Counted from the stretch's first letter, positions 32,525 through 43,985 are shown. The stretch is DNA of 64,000 nucleotides from Diploptera punctata (GCA_030220185.1 JASPKZ010008353.1:533501-597500), one strand, 5' to 3'. The notes: generated from the letters alone by a model not told the origin. A program made the numbers and translations.

Positions 32525-32820
32525 ATTGGAGTTTTTCCTCACTTGTGAGACGAATGTCGGGAAACGTTAAGGCCCAAACGGTCCCCGAACATCATATGGC
32601 CATCATGATCTTCATCATTCATATTCCATTTAGATGAAGTTTAGGATTAAAGACTCTGCTGGCGCACCACTGTCATCATCACAATCACCACCCACCATAT
32701 CATCGGGGCAACGTAACCACTCTTTCCAGGCGCCTCAAACTCAGAGGCGCGATTCAATAACGCTAATGCCAGGAGAGAACACTAGAAATGTCAAAATGAC
32801 AACCTGGGGCATTGCATAAA
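32525..32820 (+). mobile_element. SINE-A2, 5'-truncated
   Basis: Starts in the core at GAGTTTTTCCTCACTTGTGA, without the tRNA head, then AAGACTCTGCTGGCGCACCA, ATCGGGGCAACGTAACCAC and the A2 end AACCTGGGGCATTGC plus poly-A. Confidence 0.85.
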
Positions 32821-33102
32821 AAATATATCCCAAATATGATGTAAACAATTTAATTTTTGACAAGTGAATACAGAATTCGTCCTTATTGTCCAGGACTCGC
32901 TGCCATTATGTCAAAGCCGGTACTTGTAAATTATTAAACAATTTTTTTCATGAATCTACCGCCAAAAATCTACTTACATTAGATCTGTCATGTTTATGTC
33001 ATCTTATCTGTTTTAAAATGACTCACAATCTTTCCACTTAATTTTATAGTGAAGACGTCAAATTAGCGTTACATTAATACATCTTTTGCAGTCATAAATA
33101 CA

Positions 33103-33886
33103 GAGTGTCCCATTCAAACCTCCCACATTTTAATTACTCATAACTAACATAGTATGCGGAATTATGAAATGAAGCCAGTATTAAACGAAACAGGAACTCA
33201 AAGAATTTTCATTGCCGCACATTGCCGCACACTAAAAGACCTTTATATGTGCACCATTAGTAGCACAAACAATATCAAGTCTGTACTCGATTTCGTGTCA
33301 CGTTCTGTCGAACATGTCCATTGAACTGCCGGGAAGACTGGCGAATTGATGCGCCGGTAAGAGGTTCAATAATTTTAGCTGGAATTCTTTTAAAATTAGG
33401 AGGGTACGGGCTTCTTCGGGTGTATAATTTATTGATAAAAATTGGTTGTAAAATAAACTTTGTCTGGGTTTTGTGAACTTCTCTGAAATCCTGCTCTAAT
33501 TTATTCAATCTTTTCTTCTGAAACACGTGTACGAGTACCTCCTGATTCTTTTCTAATGCTTACAGTCGCCAAAAACTTCTCAAGTCATGCCTTAATGGCC
33601 TTCCTATCAGGTGAAATTCCTCCATATTCTCACCGGTAATTTCTTTGCACTGTAGTTATTGACTTCGTCTCCGCATACCAGAAAACAGTTTGTGCTCGTT
33701 ACTGAGGAGTCGCCATTTTGTTTTATGTCATTATTATCCAACATGCGACAGATGAATTAACTGCAACAATGAAAACAATTTTTTTTTGAATTTCTCTTAT
33801 TTTAATACCAACCTCATTTCATATTCCGCATACGTTGAGAGTTATGATTAATTAAAGTGTAGAGGTTTCAATGGGACACGGTGTAT
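33103..33886 (-). mobile_element. Deleted HTH-DDE TIR element, N- and C-terminal remnants
   Basis: TIRs match those at 26005-26500 (left GTGTCCCATTCAAACCTCCC; right, minus strand, GTGTCCCATTGAAACCTCTA). The minus strand reads QTVFWYAETKSITTVQRNYR, DRKAIKA, LEKFLATVSIRKESGG (HTH part). Further on come [20 protein letters not shown] and F with a stop (C-terminal part). The DDE centre is deleted. The ORF at 33275-33526 is in another frame and not meaningful. Confidence 0.75.
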
Positions 33887-33989
33887 TTTAAACATGACTA
33901 TCATTAAAAACAGGGATTATTGACATTTGATTGAATCCGTTTTTTCGAGAACTTGACAATAACAAACAATCTCAATCTTGTAATATACG

Positions 33990-35030
33990 TATTAAAAGGA
34001 TAGTACAATGTCCCTATAGAGAAACTATGAATTGCTTTAAGTCGTATGGGAATTAAGACTATAGTAATTAAAGCTATACACAATTTATATGACAATTGCA
34101 TATCTAAAATTAAAATTGGCAGTAAATTGTCACATGGTTTTGCGATGAAGGTCTACAACAAGGTTGTTGTCTATCACCGACGCTGTTTAAAATATATGTA
34201 CATGAAATATTAAAGAATTGGAGGAAAAAATGTTCAAGCATGGGAATTCCTATTTCAAACAACAAAACTTTATACAACTTACATTTTGCAGATGATCAAT
34301 TGTTAATCGCACAAGATTAAGAAGATTTAGAATATATGACTAGAAAATTACTAGAAGAATATGAAAAATGGGGATTAATTTTGAACATGAAGAAAACAAA
34401 ATATTTATCAACTGGTGAATCAGAACAAAATTTGATTTTTCAGACTGGAGAAACGATAAAATCTTGTATTGAGATCACATATTTAGGAGTTAAAATAAAT
34501 AAAAATGGAAATTATGAAGAGGAAATAAGAAATAGAAATAATAAAGGAAAATTTGCAATTGCTTGCTTCAATGGAATATTGTGGGATAAAAATTTCAGTA
34601 ATAAAAATTAAATGAATATACATCATACAATTGTTAAAAGCACCATTACTTATGGAGCAGAACTTTGGCCATTAACAACAAAAACAAATTCGTAGGCTAT
34701 CTTTTGGCAACGGAAATGGATTTTATACGAAGAGCAGGAAGCATTTCAAGAAGAGAAAAAATTAGGAACTCAGATATAAGGGAGAAAATGAAGATTGAAG
34801 ACACTATTTTAGATTATATTAAAACTCAGCAATTAAGATGATACGGACATGTTCAGCGAATGGTAGATGATCGGCTACCAAAATCTGTTTTGGAATGGAA
34901 ACCTGAGGGAAGATGAGGCAGAGGAAGACCTAAAACCTCCTGAAGTCAGGAAATATGTTTATACATGAAGGAGAAACATCTACAACCAGGAGATTGGTTG
35001 GACCGACAAAATTGACTATTGGGAATCTGA
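33990..35030 (+). pseudogene. RTE-like LINE remnant with RT core
   Basis: Plus-strand pieces in order: VPIEKL, IALSRMGIKTIVIKAIHNLY, then after a shift GLQQGCCLSPTLFKIYVHEI, LHFADDQLLIAQD (RT catalytic box), TRKLLEEYEKWGLILNMKKT, ITYLGVKINKNGNYEEEIRN, QLR, YGHVQRMVDDRLPKSVLEW, KPEGR, LQPGDWLDRQNW. Several TAA/TGA codons and at least two frameshifts. Similar but not identical to the LINE at 12385-13822 (for example FADDQ in both). Confidence 0.82.
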
Positions 35031-35439
35031 CGATGTCAGATGTTAATCAACCGATAATCTATCTCTCTACTCACAGATATTCACTGTTACTTAATTCGAA
35101 CTTTTACTGTAACTTTTATCTACTTCTAAACGTCTCACACAGCAGAAAAGCGAACTTTGGCATTTTAATGAAATCGTTGGCTGTTATGTCTGGGTCTGTA
35201 TATAAGTACGCTGTGCTACATCAGAGTTAATCCATATATAAACATAGTGTGGAGTATATATGGGGAAAATTAAGAGCTTGCGCCGTGTGATTAGATATCA
35301 CAGCAGAACAATGAACGAGTTTGTTATTCCATTCTCTCAATATGCATGTTGCACGAGCGAGTGCATGCTACGTTTTCAGTTAACGTAGCGTAGAGGTCTA
35401 TATATTATAATCCACTCTTTACTGGATACTAAGTCGTTA
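35031..35439. other. No recognised feature
   Basis: Mixed composition with no domain; the 3' tail of the preceding LINE may extend into the first bases. Confidence 0.5.
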
Positions 35440-35645
35440 CTGTCATACATACCCAGCATTATTTTAAGTTACCATTTTAACGGTTATTTTTTAAAATAGC
35501 AACTACTATGAACAGTTATATTATTTTAAGTTAACAAGTTTTATCGCTATTTTAAATAGGCTTAATAACTCGTATTAACTGTTATTTAGAGTTAGTATAT
35601 TTTGCTGTTTTTTTTAAATAACAACCCATATGAACTGTTATTATG
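35440..35645. repeat. Degenerate tandem repeat, period about 61 bp
   Basis: The string TTTTAAATAGCAAC/ATAACAAC followed by TATGAACTGTTAT recurs at about 35496, 35556 and 35618, with further partial copies near 35455 and 35875. It is AT-rich and imperfect. Confidence 0.45.
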
Positions 35646-35709
35646 TGTCTAGTATATGAAGTCACAAAGATTTTAATATCTATGAAATACAAACTAGTCA
35701 AAATTGCTA

Positions 35710-35870
35710 TTATTCAATTAAATAAACATAAAACTTCAAGTTTTACATTATTTTCATATTTCTTACAATATAAATTTGTAACAGCTGTTTCGGTACTTTG
35801 TACCTTCTTCAGGCATGATTACAAATTAATGAATTTTGTTATTATAGACTCCAGTACATAACAACTCTAA
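35710..35870 (-). mobile_element. Penelope-like terminal repeat with hammerhead-like core
   Basis: At 35777-35814 the minus strand reads CCTGAAGAAGGTACAAAGTA, CCGAAACAGCTGTTAC. This gives CTGAAGA, one extra A, stem GGTAC/GTACC with loop AAA, then GAAAC. The flank AAAACTTCAAGTTTTAC matches 24200. It is the best-preserved of the hammerhead-like copies here. Confidence 0.6.
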
Positions 35871-37144
35871 AATTGCTATTATATTATTTCAAGTTAAGTA
35901 GTAAGCTATGTTTTACAGTTAATTTTAGAATATACCTATCGGAGGTGTTATTTATATGCAACGTAGGCCTAATACGATTTAAACTAGTACTTTCTTCGCT
36001 ACATATTGTGGCGGTTAGAGACAAATGGCTGTGGGTGCAAGTTTTGCAGCATTGAGAAAACAGTTTTAAATTTGAATAAATCATAGGCAATTGAAAATTA
36101 TATGAATTATTCATTATGTGTTCTTAATGCATACAATACATCCCTTATCGATTATTAGTATTTCTATTTTCTTTTTTTTTTAATTGTTTTATATCGGTAA
36201 TGATGGATCGTAGGTAAAAATTGTAGTCTTTTATAGAGAGTCGCATACTCAACATATTAATAATATATTAAGTTTAATAAGATTTATATTAAAAGTACGA
36301 TTTTTGGACGTTTGACTTTCAATAAAATTTTTAACACAAATTGGAACGATGGGTACTCTTCACATTCCTTTTATAATGATAGAATTAAGGTCTTTACCAA
36401 TTTTTAGCTCAATGTATATGTGAAATATTCTGAAGTTTTAACTTTTTCACTGGACAATACAACCGACAAGAAACGCGGACATGGATTCCATTGGGGTAAA
36501 ATTTTCTCGACGTATAATAGTTATGTAGTATCCTCTTGATGAACGAATTTCATAAACACTTAGATTTATTCGAATGTGTGTACATCGCACAAAGAGTAGG
36601 GTGCATCTCCATAGCTTATCCGTTTATAAGTTTACCTTAATAGGAACAAATAGACTAAATTATAAAAAAGTGTTTTTTTAAGCACAATATAAAGTTTTAA
36701 TAAATTGTATTTTTAAATTGAATGTTTTTGAATGTAAGTTTTAAATGAAGCTGGGAAAATTAAAATGCAGAGGGTAAAACAGAATAAACAAAATGTCATA
36801 AGTCATGATGTACGTCTAGGGTTGGAATTTAAAGGAAGCGCGAACTCCCATTAGTCGAAGAGAGAGAGAGCCAGGGTTGTGGTGACAGTAACCAGAAAGC
36901 TAAGCCAAGCGTCGTGACACTTGAAGACGTCCACATCAGCAAAAGACAACGAGCGTCGAGCCAAATTGGTTTGCGGTCTCGCGAAATTTCCTGAAACTCC
37001 CCTTCATTTCATCTAAATATAGCAGCTCTCCAGGGTTCATCACATTAACCAGCACAATATAACGTAATGCAAAAACTTCTCATTCGGATATTTACCCACT
37101 TATAATTAAACATACTTCATGATGGTAGCCTACAATTTAGAATA
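35871..37144. other. No recognised feature
   Basis: Mostly AT-rich. A GC-richer stretch at 36830-37010 contains (GA)n and AGACGTCCACATCAGC, and I cannot assign it. Confidence 0.5.
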
Positions 37145-37500
37145 TTTTCCTTCTTCTTCTTATTCTTCATTCTTCCATTATAGGTTTTAATCTGTTCTTC
37201 CTTCATTCTTGTTACCTCATCTTAAGTCGTCATACCACCGCTTTCTGGGATGTCCTTGTTGTCTTCTGCCCTAGTAGATTATCGCCTGCAGTCTTTACAA
37301 TTATATTGCTGTCCATTCTATTTATATGCCTCATCCCATTCTTTTTTTCAATATACCCATTTCTTAATATCTTTGACTGTACATGATTCTCTAACACTGT
37401 CACTCCTGTCTCTATCCCATATAGTTTTCCCCACAAATTTACAAACTATTTTCATTTCCGTGGTTTCCAATACTAAATATATGGTCACACATAGAAATAC
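37145..37500 (-). pseudogene. LINE RT-tail remnant with (GAA)-type tail
   Basis: The minus strand reads LETTEMKIVCKFVGKTIWDR, RESCTVKDIKKWVY, a stop, KKNGMRHINRMDSNIIVKTA, GDNLLGQKTTRTSQKAVV, a diverged C-terminal RT segment. TCCTTCTTCTTCTTATTCTTC stands at the 3' side. A related piece lies at 38960-39200. It ends where the TIR element at 37506 begins. Confidence 0.55.
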
Positions 37501-37505
37501 ATTAT

Positions 37506-38281
37506 ACGGGGTGTTCCAAAATGATGTACGGGGTTTCAAAGTACTTTAATTTCCCTTACATGATATATATATATACATATATACATACATACAAGAACAA
37601 AATTTACATGGGATTAAAGAGAAACTCTTCGAATTTTCATAACATACTTTGTAAGTATTCGATGTGAGCACCTTTCGTTACACGGCACATATCGAATAGA
37701 TACTCAAATTTCTCCCAAACGTTGTCAGAATATTTGAAATAGTGGATTCAACAGTAACAACAACCCTTCTTCTCAAGTCTAGAAGGTCGAAGGGAAGTGG
37801 TGGTACTGATCCTTCACATACCCCACAGGACGAAATCACAAGATGTGAGATCGGGAGACCGTGGAGGCTATGGGAATAAACAATGTCATCCGGATCGACG
37901 CATAATTTGGTGTTGGTGAAACCGTCCTGGGCCTTTCCTTTTACATATACATTTAGTTGTTTCTAACTGCTTATACCATCGACGGATAATCTTATCTGTC
38001 GGAGGATCAATTTCAAATTGCCATCGGAAAACTTGCTGCACCGAAACAATGGAACCAGACCTCGCTAATTGCAACATACAGAATGACTTCTGTGCAGGTG
38101 TTGCCATTTTCACAAATTTAACGCTGACGACATAATAATGACAAGAAACAAATTACTGCATACAGGATATGAAATTTTCAGAGTTTTTCTTTCATTATAG
38201 CAAATAATCACGCATCCAATTTCGTTTGTAAAGCTATATCAATTACTCAAAACCCCTTCCATCATTTTGGAACACGGTGTT
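37506..38281 (-). mobile_element. Deleted HTH-DDE TIR element
   Basis: Left ACGGGGTGTTCCAAAATGAT and right (minus strand) ACACCGTGTTCCAAAATGAT, followed on both sides by GGGGTTT-type sequence, form the TIRs. The minus strand holds a 75-codon ORF (37886-38113; MATPAQKSFCMLQLARSGSI, DPPTDKIIRRWYKQLETTKC), the DUF4817-type HTH. After a short gap comes RSPDLTSCDFVLWGYVKDQY, the last catalytic D box. The middle of the DDE domain is missing. Confidence 0.8.
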
Positions 38282-38299
38282 TAATGGAAATGGACGGCT

Positions 38300-38962
38300 A
38301 CTGGCAGATTAGGTAAGTTTTAAGGAAGTGGCTGAATTCAAATACCTAAGAACAAGAATCACAAATAGCAATGAGATGCGCAAAGAAATTAAACATAGGC
38401 TCAATTTTGGAAATGGGTGCTATTATGCATTAAAGCGACTCTTGACGTTCCAACTCCTTTCAAAAAACGTTAAACTGAAAATATATAAAACTATTTTTCT
38501 ACCAGTTATATTATAAGGATGAGAAACATGGTCGTCTACTTTAAGGGAAGAAATGAGATTACGAGTATTTGAGAATGAAGTTCTTAGGGAAATTTTTGGA
38601 CCAAAGAGAGATGAAGAGACAGGTGAATGGAGAAGATTTCATAACAGTTAACTACATGGTCTTTATAGGAAGCCAGATATAATGATAAAAGTTAAGTCAC
38701 GTAGACTGAGATGAGCAGGACATGTGGCACGAATGGAGAATGAAAGAGGTGCATGGAAGCTTCTTGTAGGAAAACCGGAGGGAAAACGCCTAGTTGGTAG
38801 GCCATAAATAAGGTGGGACATTACTATGATTTGAGGGAAATAGATTATACAGGGAATGATTTAAAAACATTAGCTAAGGATAGGAGTGTATGGAGATCTT
38901 ATTTCCGCGCGATCATGAACCTAAGGGTTCTATAGTGCCAGTGAGTTAGTTAGTTAGTTCTG
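38300..38962 (+). pseudogene. LINE C-terminal remnant, GTTA-tailed family
   Basis: Plus strand: AEFKYLRTRITNSNEMRKEI, YYALKRLLTFQLLSKNVKLK, VFENEVLREIFGPKRDEETG, EWRRFHNS, GHVARMENERGAWKLLVGKP, EGKRLVGRP; then GGTTCTATAGTGCCAGTGAG and (TTAG)n at 38939-38959. Stops at W and other positions. The tail at the end of the reading frame shows an extremely short 3' UTR, as in RTE elements. Confidence 0.8.
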
Positions 38963-39200
38963 ACAATTGTTGTCCATCCTGCTTATATGCGCATCCTATT
39001 CTTGTTTCCTCCTTTATACCCATTTCTTAATATCTCCAACTGCACATGCTTCTCTGTCACTTTCACTGTTTTCTCTATCCCATAAAGTTTTCCCCAGCGA
39101 ATTATTTTCATTTTTGTTTCTAATAATCTTTTTTTTACGGTATCTGGTCTTGTTTCTGCCTGATAAGTCTTTTTTTACTTATTTATACATTTTGGCCTTA
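38960..39200 (-). pseudogene. LINE remnant related to 37300-37480
   Basis: CATTTCTTAATATCTCCAAC, TGCACATGCTTCTCTGTCAC, ATCCCATAAAGTTTTCCCC is the same antisense RT-tail sequence as CATTTCTTAATATCTTTGAC .. ATCCCATATAGTTTTCCCC at 37359-37434. It lies next to the GTTA tail of the previous LINE. Confidence 0.55.
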
Positions 39201-39344
39201 GTTTCTGTTTTTAAAGTTTATTTTGCAAGTTCTGTCATTAAGGTATTTATAACATAAGATATAACCCTCCGAGCCCCATATTATGAATCCATGCGGACAA
39301 AGTATTTTCCTGGACATATTCTATATTAGTAGGCCTATAATATA

Positions 39345-39945
39345 ACTAACTAACATGCACTATCAAACCCGTTCATTCATGGCCGCACGGACATAAGCTC
39401 TCCATACATACCTATCCTGAGTTAATATTTTCCAATCATTTCCTGTATAGTCTACTTCCCTCAAATCATACGTAATGTTATTTTCCCACCTCATTTTGGT
39501 CTACCAACTGGGCATTTTCCCCCTGGTTTTCCTATAAGAAGCTTCCATGCACGTCTTTCATTCTCTATTCGTGCCATATGTCCTGCCCATCGCAATCTAC
39601 GAGACTTAACTGTTCTTATTTTATCTCGCTTCCTATAAAGATCATGTAGTTCACTGTTAAGTAGTCTTCTACATTCACCTGTCTGTTCATCTCTCTTTGG
39701 TCCAAACATTTTCCTAAGAACTTTATTTTCAAATACTCGTAATCTCCTTTCCTCCCTTAAAGTAAGAGTCCATGTTTTGCGTCCATATAACTAGTAGAAC
39801 AATAGTTTTATATATTTTTCAGTTTAACGTTTCTTGAAAGAAATCTCTATAATGAATAATAGCACGCATTTCCAGAATTGAGCCTGTTTGATTTTTTTGT
39901 ACATCTCATTCCTATTTGTGATTATTGTTCCTAGATATAATATAT
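39345..39945 (-). pseudogene. LINE C-terminal remnant, GTTA-tailed family
   Basis: The longest open piece on the minus strand, MFGPKRDEQTGECRRLLNSE then LHDLYRKRDKIRTVKSRRLR, WAGHMARIENERRAWKLLIG, KPGGKCPVGRPK (39491-39709), is the cleanest version of this tail in the window. The 3' end at 39345 reads AACTAACTAAC as seen from the plus strand. Confidence 0.82.
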
Positions 39946-40400
39946 GGAACACACAAAAAAAATTAGGTTCGTCACGCAGGAAATTCGTAAACTAAGCTAG
40001 TTCCGCAGCAATTCGAATATATGGTCCGATTTTTATGATTTATGGTATATACGTTTCTTTCGCTAATTAAATAGTATGCATTGCTTGAAAATAAACATGG
40101 AGACCATTAGAGGGATTTTTAAATTTCGGGTTTTAGATATATCCTTACTTCCTTACACTGATATCTGAGAACATCTTTCTATTTTTATTTCAATGTCATT
40201 AACTCAATTTCGTTGCGAAAAATCGGAAACTGTGGTCGTTAGAGCGATATTTATTAGGATAACCTCCACACCAAATTGTCTGATTTTTCTGTTTTACGAA
40301 CTCGGTCTTTCGTTTCTTGATTAATTGCTATATACCGAGTTCGGCGCCGTAAAAACAAATATAGGCGATATATTAATTAACTAATTTATTTAACCAATAC
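39946..40400. other. No recognised feature
   Basis: AT-rich, no motif seen. Confidence 0.6.
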
Positions 40401-40676
40401 CACCATGTTTTCTTTATGACATTTCTTGATATTCTCTCCTGGAATTACAAGAATTAACCCACTTCTTAAATTTTGCGCCTACAAGGCGTAGTTACGTTAT
40501 CCCGATTACATGATAGGTCATGAATGATAATGAAATACCAGGAGAGACCTTAAACCTAGTCTAAATCCAGACCATGGGCGAACACAGGAATAATTCTCTT
40601 CAAGAGAAATATCCTGTGGTATACTGGGCCTCGAACCCAGGACCCCATGACTGCTAGTCCATGTGGCTGTTCGTTT
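40401..40676 (-). mobile_element. SINE-F (tRNA-headed), degenerate
   Basis: From the minus strand: ACGAACAGCCACATGGACTA, GCAGTCATGGGGTCCTGGG, B box GGTTCGAGGCC, TATACCACAGGATATTTCTC. The 3' half contains CGGGATAACGTAACTACGCC and CTCTCCTGGTATTTC-like sequence. Less conserved than the copy at 44724. Confidence 0.65.
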
Positions 40677-41119
40677 ATATAAGCCTATATATCGTCATGA
40701 TCATTTCTGATATCTTCGATAAAGATACGTAATTTTTTTATCATTTTATGAGAAAACCCCGAATAGCTTCATTCCTTCAACATGTTTAGAAGAAAAAATA
40801 TAAAGCCGAAATAATTAGGGAGATTGTGAAAGTCAATAAGAATATATAGGGAGTCAATTAAGAACGGAAATAGCGACGGTTCAGAAATCAAAAGAATTCG
40901 GGAGAGGCGTAAAATTACACCTATCTACAAAAAATGTTAACGTTGACTCTATCCTTTACAAAAGTAGTCAATTCCAACCATATTGAGGTCGACGAACAAG
41001 AATATGACACCAGATTTTTTTTATTAGCTCCTGGTTCCAAGATATTTATATTAGTGTATGTATGTGTGAAACTTTTATCTTTCAAATGTTATCCATTTAA
41101 CTATTCTCTAGAGCGTTTT

Positions 41120-41603
41120 ATTATTTTTTTCATTTGTAGTCTATTTCCGAGGCATCTCCCATGACGTTTCAACAATTGTCTCCAAGCATAAATGAGTTCC
41201 ATTTGCCCTGATACCTTCTTTCCATTGCTGGAATGTCTTGTTAGAAGCGCTCTCCGTGACTCAAAGCGTCGGAATTCCTTGCAAATAAGTCGAGATGTAA
41301 GTCCAAAAAGTAGAACCTGAGCAACATATTACAACGTAGCTCTTAGTATGACCTCAGAAGTACATCAACAGCTGTATTGTAATTTTCAGCTCTGTAATTT
41401 CCAAACAAATTGTGAACAACATTTTTGAAAGATTCCCAAGCTGTTCTCTCTTTCCCTTAGATGACCCTATGAAATGTTACATCCTTAAGCAGTTGTCGAA
41501 ATTTTGCAGGTCATCAAAGATTCCCTCATCGAACTTAGCACAACTGAGATGTGGGAATTTTGTATTCAAATACTTTAACTGCGGAAATTTAACTTCAAGC
41601 ACG
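41120..41603 (-). pseudogene. Remnant of a dispersed arthropod protein family
   Basis: Minus-strand frames read in order: VKFPQLKYLNTKFPHLSCAK, FDEGIFDDLQ, AWESFKNVVHNLFGNYRAEN, CNMLLRFYFLDLHLDLFARN, GERF, QDIPAMERRYQGKWNSFMLG. The pattern (KFP.LKYL..KF, NNFLGN.RAENY, CNM..K.HFL.SHLDFFP.N, GERFHQDI..MERRYQG.W) belongs to a protein seen in many copies in arthropod genomes, as I remember it. Its function is unknown to me. Several frameshifts and stops: dead. Confidence 0.55.
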
Positions 41604-41969
41604 GAAAATTACTGAGAAAGAAGAGCAGCTAGGTCTCTGAGCACAGTAAAGGATATTTATGTAAACAAAATGGCTCCTCAAGAAACAAAATATACTTGAA
41701 TTAGTACTGACAACCTATATTTGTAACAAGAAAAAAATTACCAACGTTACAAAATTTCCCTCAATCATAAAATTAAATCTTGCTTTTCAAGAGAACATTT
41801 TAAACATCATATCCGTTTATTTCACATCGCAATCAATAGAAATTAACTATTTTAACTCGGATAGATCTAGATGTTGAGTGTAGACCAGCGCAATCTTAGA
41901 ATGTATTGCCTAAGGTTAACGAAAGTAATTAATGAACAGAGTTAAGAGAGGAGTACGAACAATAGATTT

Positions 41970-43012
41970 AGAATAGAATAGATTTATTTAGCCTGGTGGA
42001 GTTAAGGCCATGTGGTCTTCTCTTCCACTCACCAGGAAAAACATGTTACATATAAATACAAAAATTACAATAATAGTCATACTAAACAATTAATTATCTG
42101 TCAAATTGAATAATAATGAAAATAATGTCTAATAATACAATAAAATTAATACAATTAAAATTAAATTAATGATAGAATGAATACAGAAAGGAATAACAGC
42201 TCGAATTACTATAAATAAAAGAAAATAAGGAAAACAAATACAAAGGAAGTAATAAACTATGATCTATCGCTTTTTATACAAGGCATTAGGTAAATATATT
42301 AACAAATCTTAAAACCATTTTATTAAATAATGAAAAAACAAATTATTAATTTTTTGAAAAGTAATATTAGTGAGTTGTTTCTGTTAATAATTTTATTTTC
42401 AATTTGTTTCTGAAAGATTGTAAAGTTCGGCAGTCTCTGACATAGGGTGGAAGGGAATTCCATTTTCTAGCAAGAGAAATTGTAAAAGATTTCGAATAAT
42501 AGGTAGTGTGATGAGGAGAGATATAAAGGACACTGTGCTCAAGGGATCGTGTATCTAATTTGTGTGTATCAGAGAGTCTAATGAAGCGGTGTGATATGTA
42601 ATAAGGTAATGATGTGTGTAATATTTTATAGAGATGTGATAGGGAATGGATGGTTCTACGATCTTGTAGACGAAGCCACGACAATTGTTCCAGGGATGGT
42701 GTAACGTGATCAAATCTGTGTATATCACAAATAAAACGTATGCAAGAATTGTGAACACGTTGAAGTCTTTGGGTAAGAACAGTATTTAGGACAGTAAAAA
42801 CAGTATCACAATAATCAAAATGGGGCATTGCAAGTGTTTCTACTAACATTTTCCTTAGAGCAAACGGTAAACAATTTCTTATACGATTTAATGAGTGTAT
42901 TATTGAGAAGATAGTTTTGCAAATGTTATTTACTTGTTTATTCCAAATTAAATTTTTATCCATAAATACTCATAGATTTTTTACTGTCTCACTAACAGGG
43001 AGAATTAAGCAA
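41970..43012 (-). mobile_element. Jockey/CR1-like LINE, 5'-truncated, 3' UTR intact
   Basis: Coding end at 42367-43012 and about 400 bp of AT-rich 3' UTR. The UTR ends (minus strand) CCTGGTGAGTGGAAGAGAAG, ACCACATGGCCTTAACTCCA, CCAGGC. The ends of this UTR also occur alone at 19605, 24362, 53590 and 61786. The structure fits target-primed insertion with 5' truncation. Confidence 0.8.
42367..42963 (-). pseudogene. LINE reverse transcriptase C-terminal domain
   Basis: 198 residues open: LIWNKQVNNICKTIFSIIHS, LAMPHFDYCDTVF, QRLQRVHNSCIRFICDIHRF, DHVTPSLEQLSWLRLQDRRT, LARKWNSLPPYVRDC, LQSFRNKLK. This is the helical C-terminal region after the RT of Jockey/CR1-type LINEs (P..DYC..V, LQR..N.CIR.I, H..P....L.WL....RR, WN.LP). 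Upstream a stop replaces G in NL-VFMDKN, and the RT core is absent. The coding part is open but cannot give an enzyme. Confidence 0.85.
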
Positions 43013-43147
43013 AATATGTTCAAGTAAATTATACAGAGGATGATTGGAAAACATTAGCTCAGGATAGGGATATATGGACAACTTGTGTCCGCGCGGCCGT
43101 GAAGCTCCGGGTTCGATAGTGGGAGTAGGTTAGTTAGTTAGTTAGTT
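43005..43147 (+). mobile_element. LINE 3' end, GTTA-tailed family
   Basis: AAATTATACAGAGGATGATT, GGAAAACATTAGCTCAGGAT, GTGTCCGCGCGGCCGTGAAG, GGGTTCGATAGTGGGAGTAG, (GTTA)n. A short truncated insertion abutting the Jockey/CR1-like LINE. Confidence 0.78.
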
Positions 43148-43439
43148 AACTAGTTACATAGTTGAGTTTTCGCTCCCCTTTTCCTATAACCAACCCATTC
43201 CAATCATTTGGAGTACACTCCTGATCTCATCTGCACAAAATTTCGCATTTATGTTCCTTATTTTGCGATCGTAGCAAATTGCTCCAAGCATTGGATTAGT
43301 CTCAACCAGTAATTGAGGGAAAGATTTTTACAACTTATTTTAATTGTAAATTATGCACATTCATTTCACAGTTACGACTTACAAAGTGCTGAATGTTTTT
43401 TAAGAAAATGCATATATACTTTATTTAGTATTTACTTTC

Positions 43440-43985
43440 TTTGAAAACCCCGAATCTCAATACCATAGTGCATTATTAGCCTCATTATCACTCCATACAT
43501 TTCTTTAGATGTTTACTGGAATATCAATCACTCGATTCAATATACCGATTATAATATTAAGTTGGTCCCTCCCTTACACATTCGCTATATAAATAAGTTT
43601 GTTCAAATTCAAATTTATTTTGAATGTCGTACCAAGTTATTCGAAATGTTTCACGTTCTACAATACTTGATCGCAGTATTTCCATTCCTCTGCTTTACCA
43701 TAAACCGTCCCATTTATTAACGTAATTTCTTTTGTCTTACTAACATTTATGGTGAATCCTCAATTCCTATATTTCCAGCCACTAAAAGATATATTTGCAA
43801 TCCCTTAATTGTCTTGAAACAAATAATGAATTCACTAGTATACAACATAATGATTATATTAAAATTTCTTACATCATTCTATATCATTAATGAATAGATT
43901 TAATAGAATCTGTGACAAAATGGGACCTTGTCTCACTCCCCGATTGGTAGAAAGGGCACGCATTAAAATCCTGCACAATATCTCA
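43440..43985 (-). pseudogene. LINE reverse transcriptase core remnant
   Basis: Minus strand: TNRGVRQGPILSQILLNLFI, ND (RT motif around QG..LSP.LFN.FI.D), NHYVVY in place of the YADD region, GFTINVSKTKEITLINGTVY, EYLGTTFKINLN-like and NEANNALWY. Many stops. It is not one of the GTTA-tailed copies. The clade is uncertain. Confidence 0.6.
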
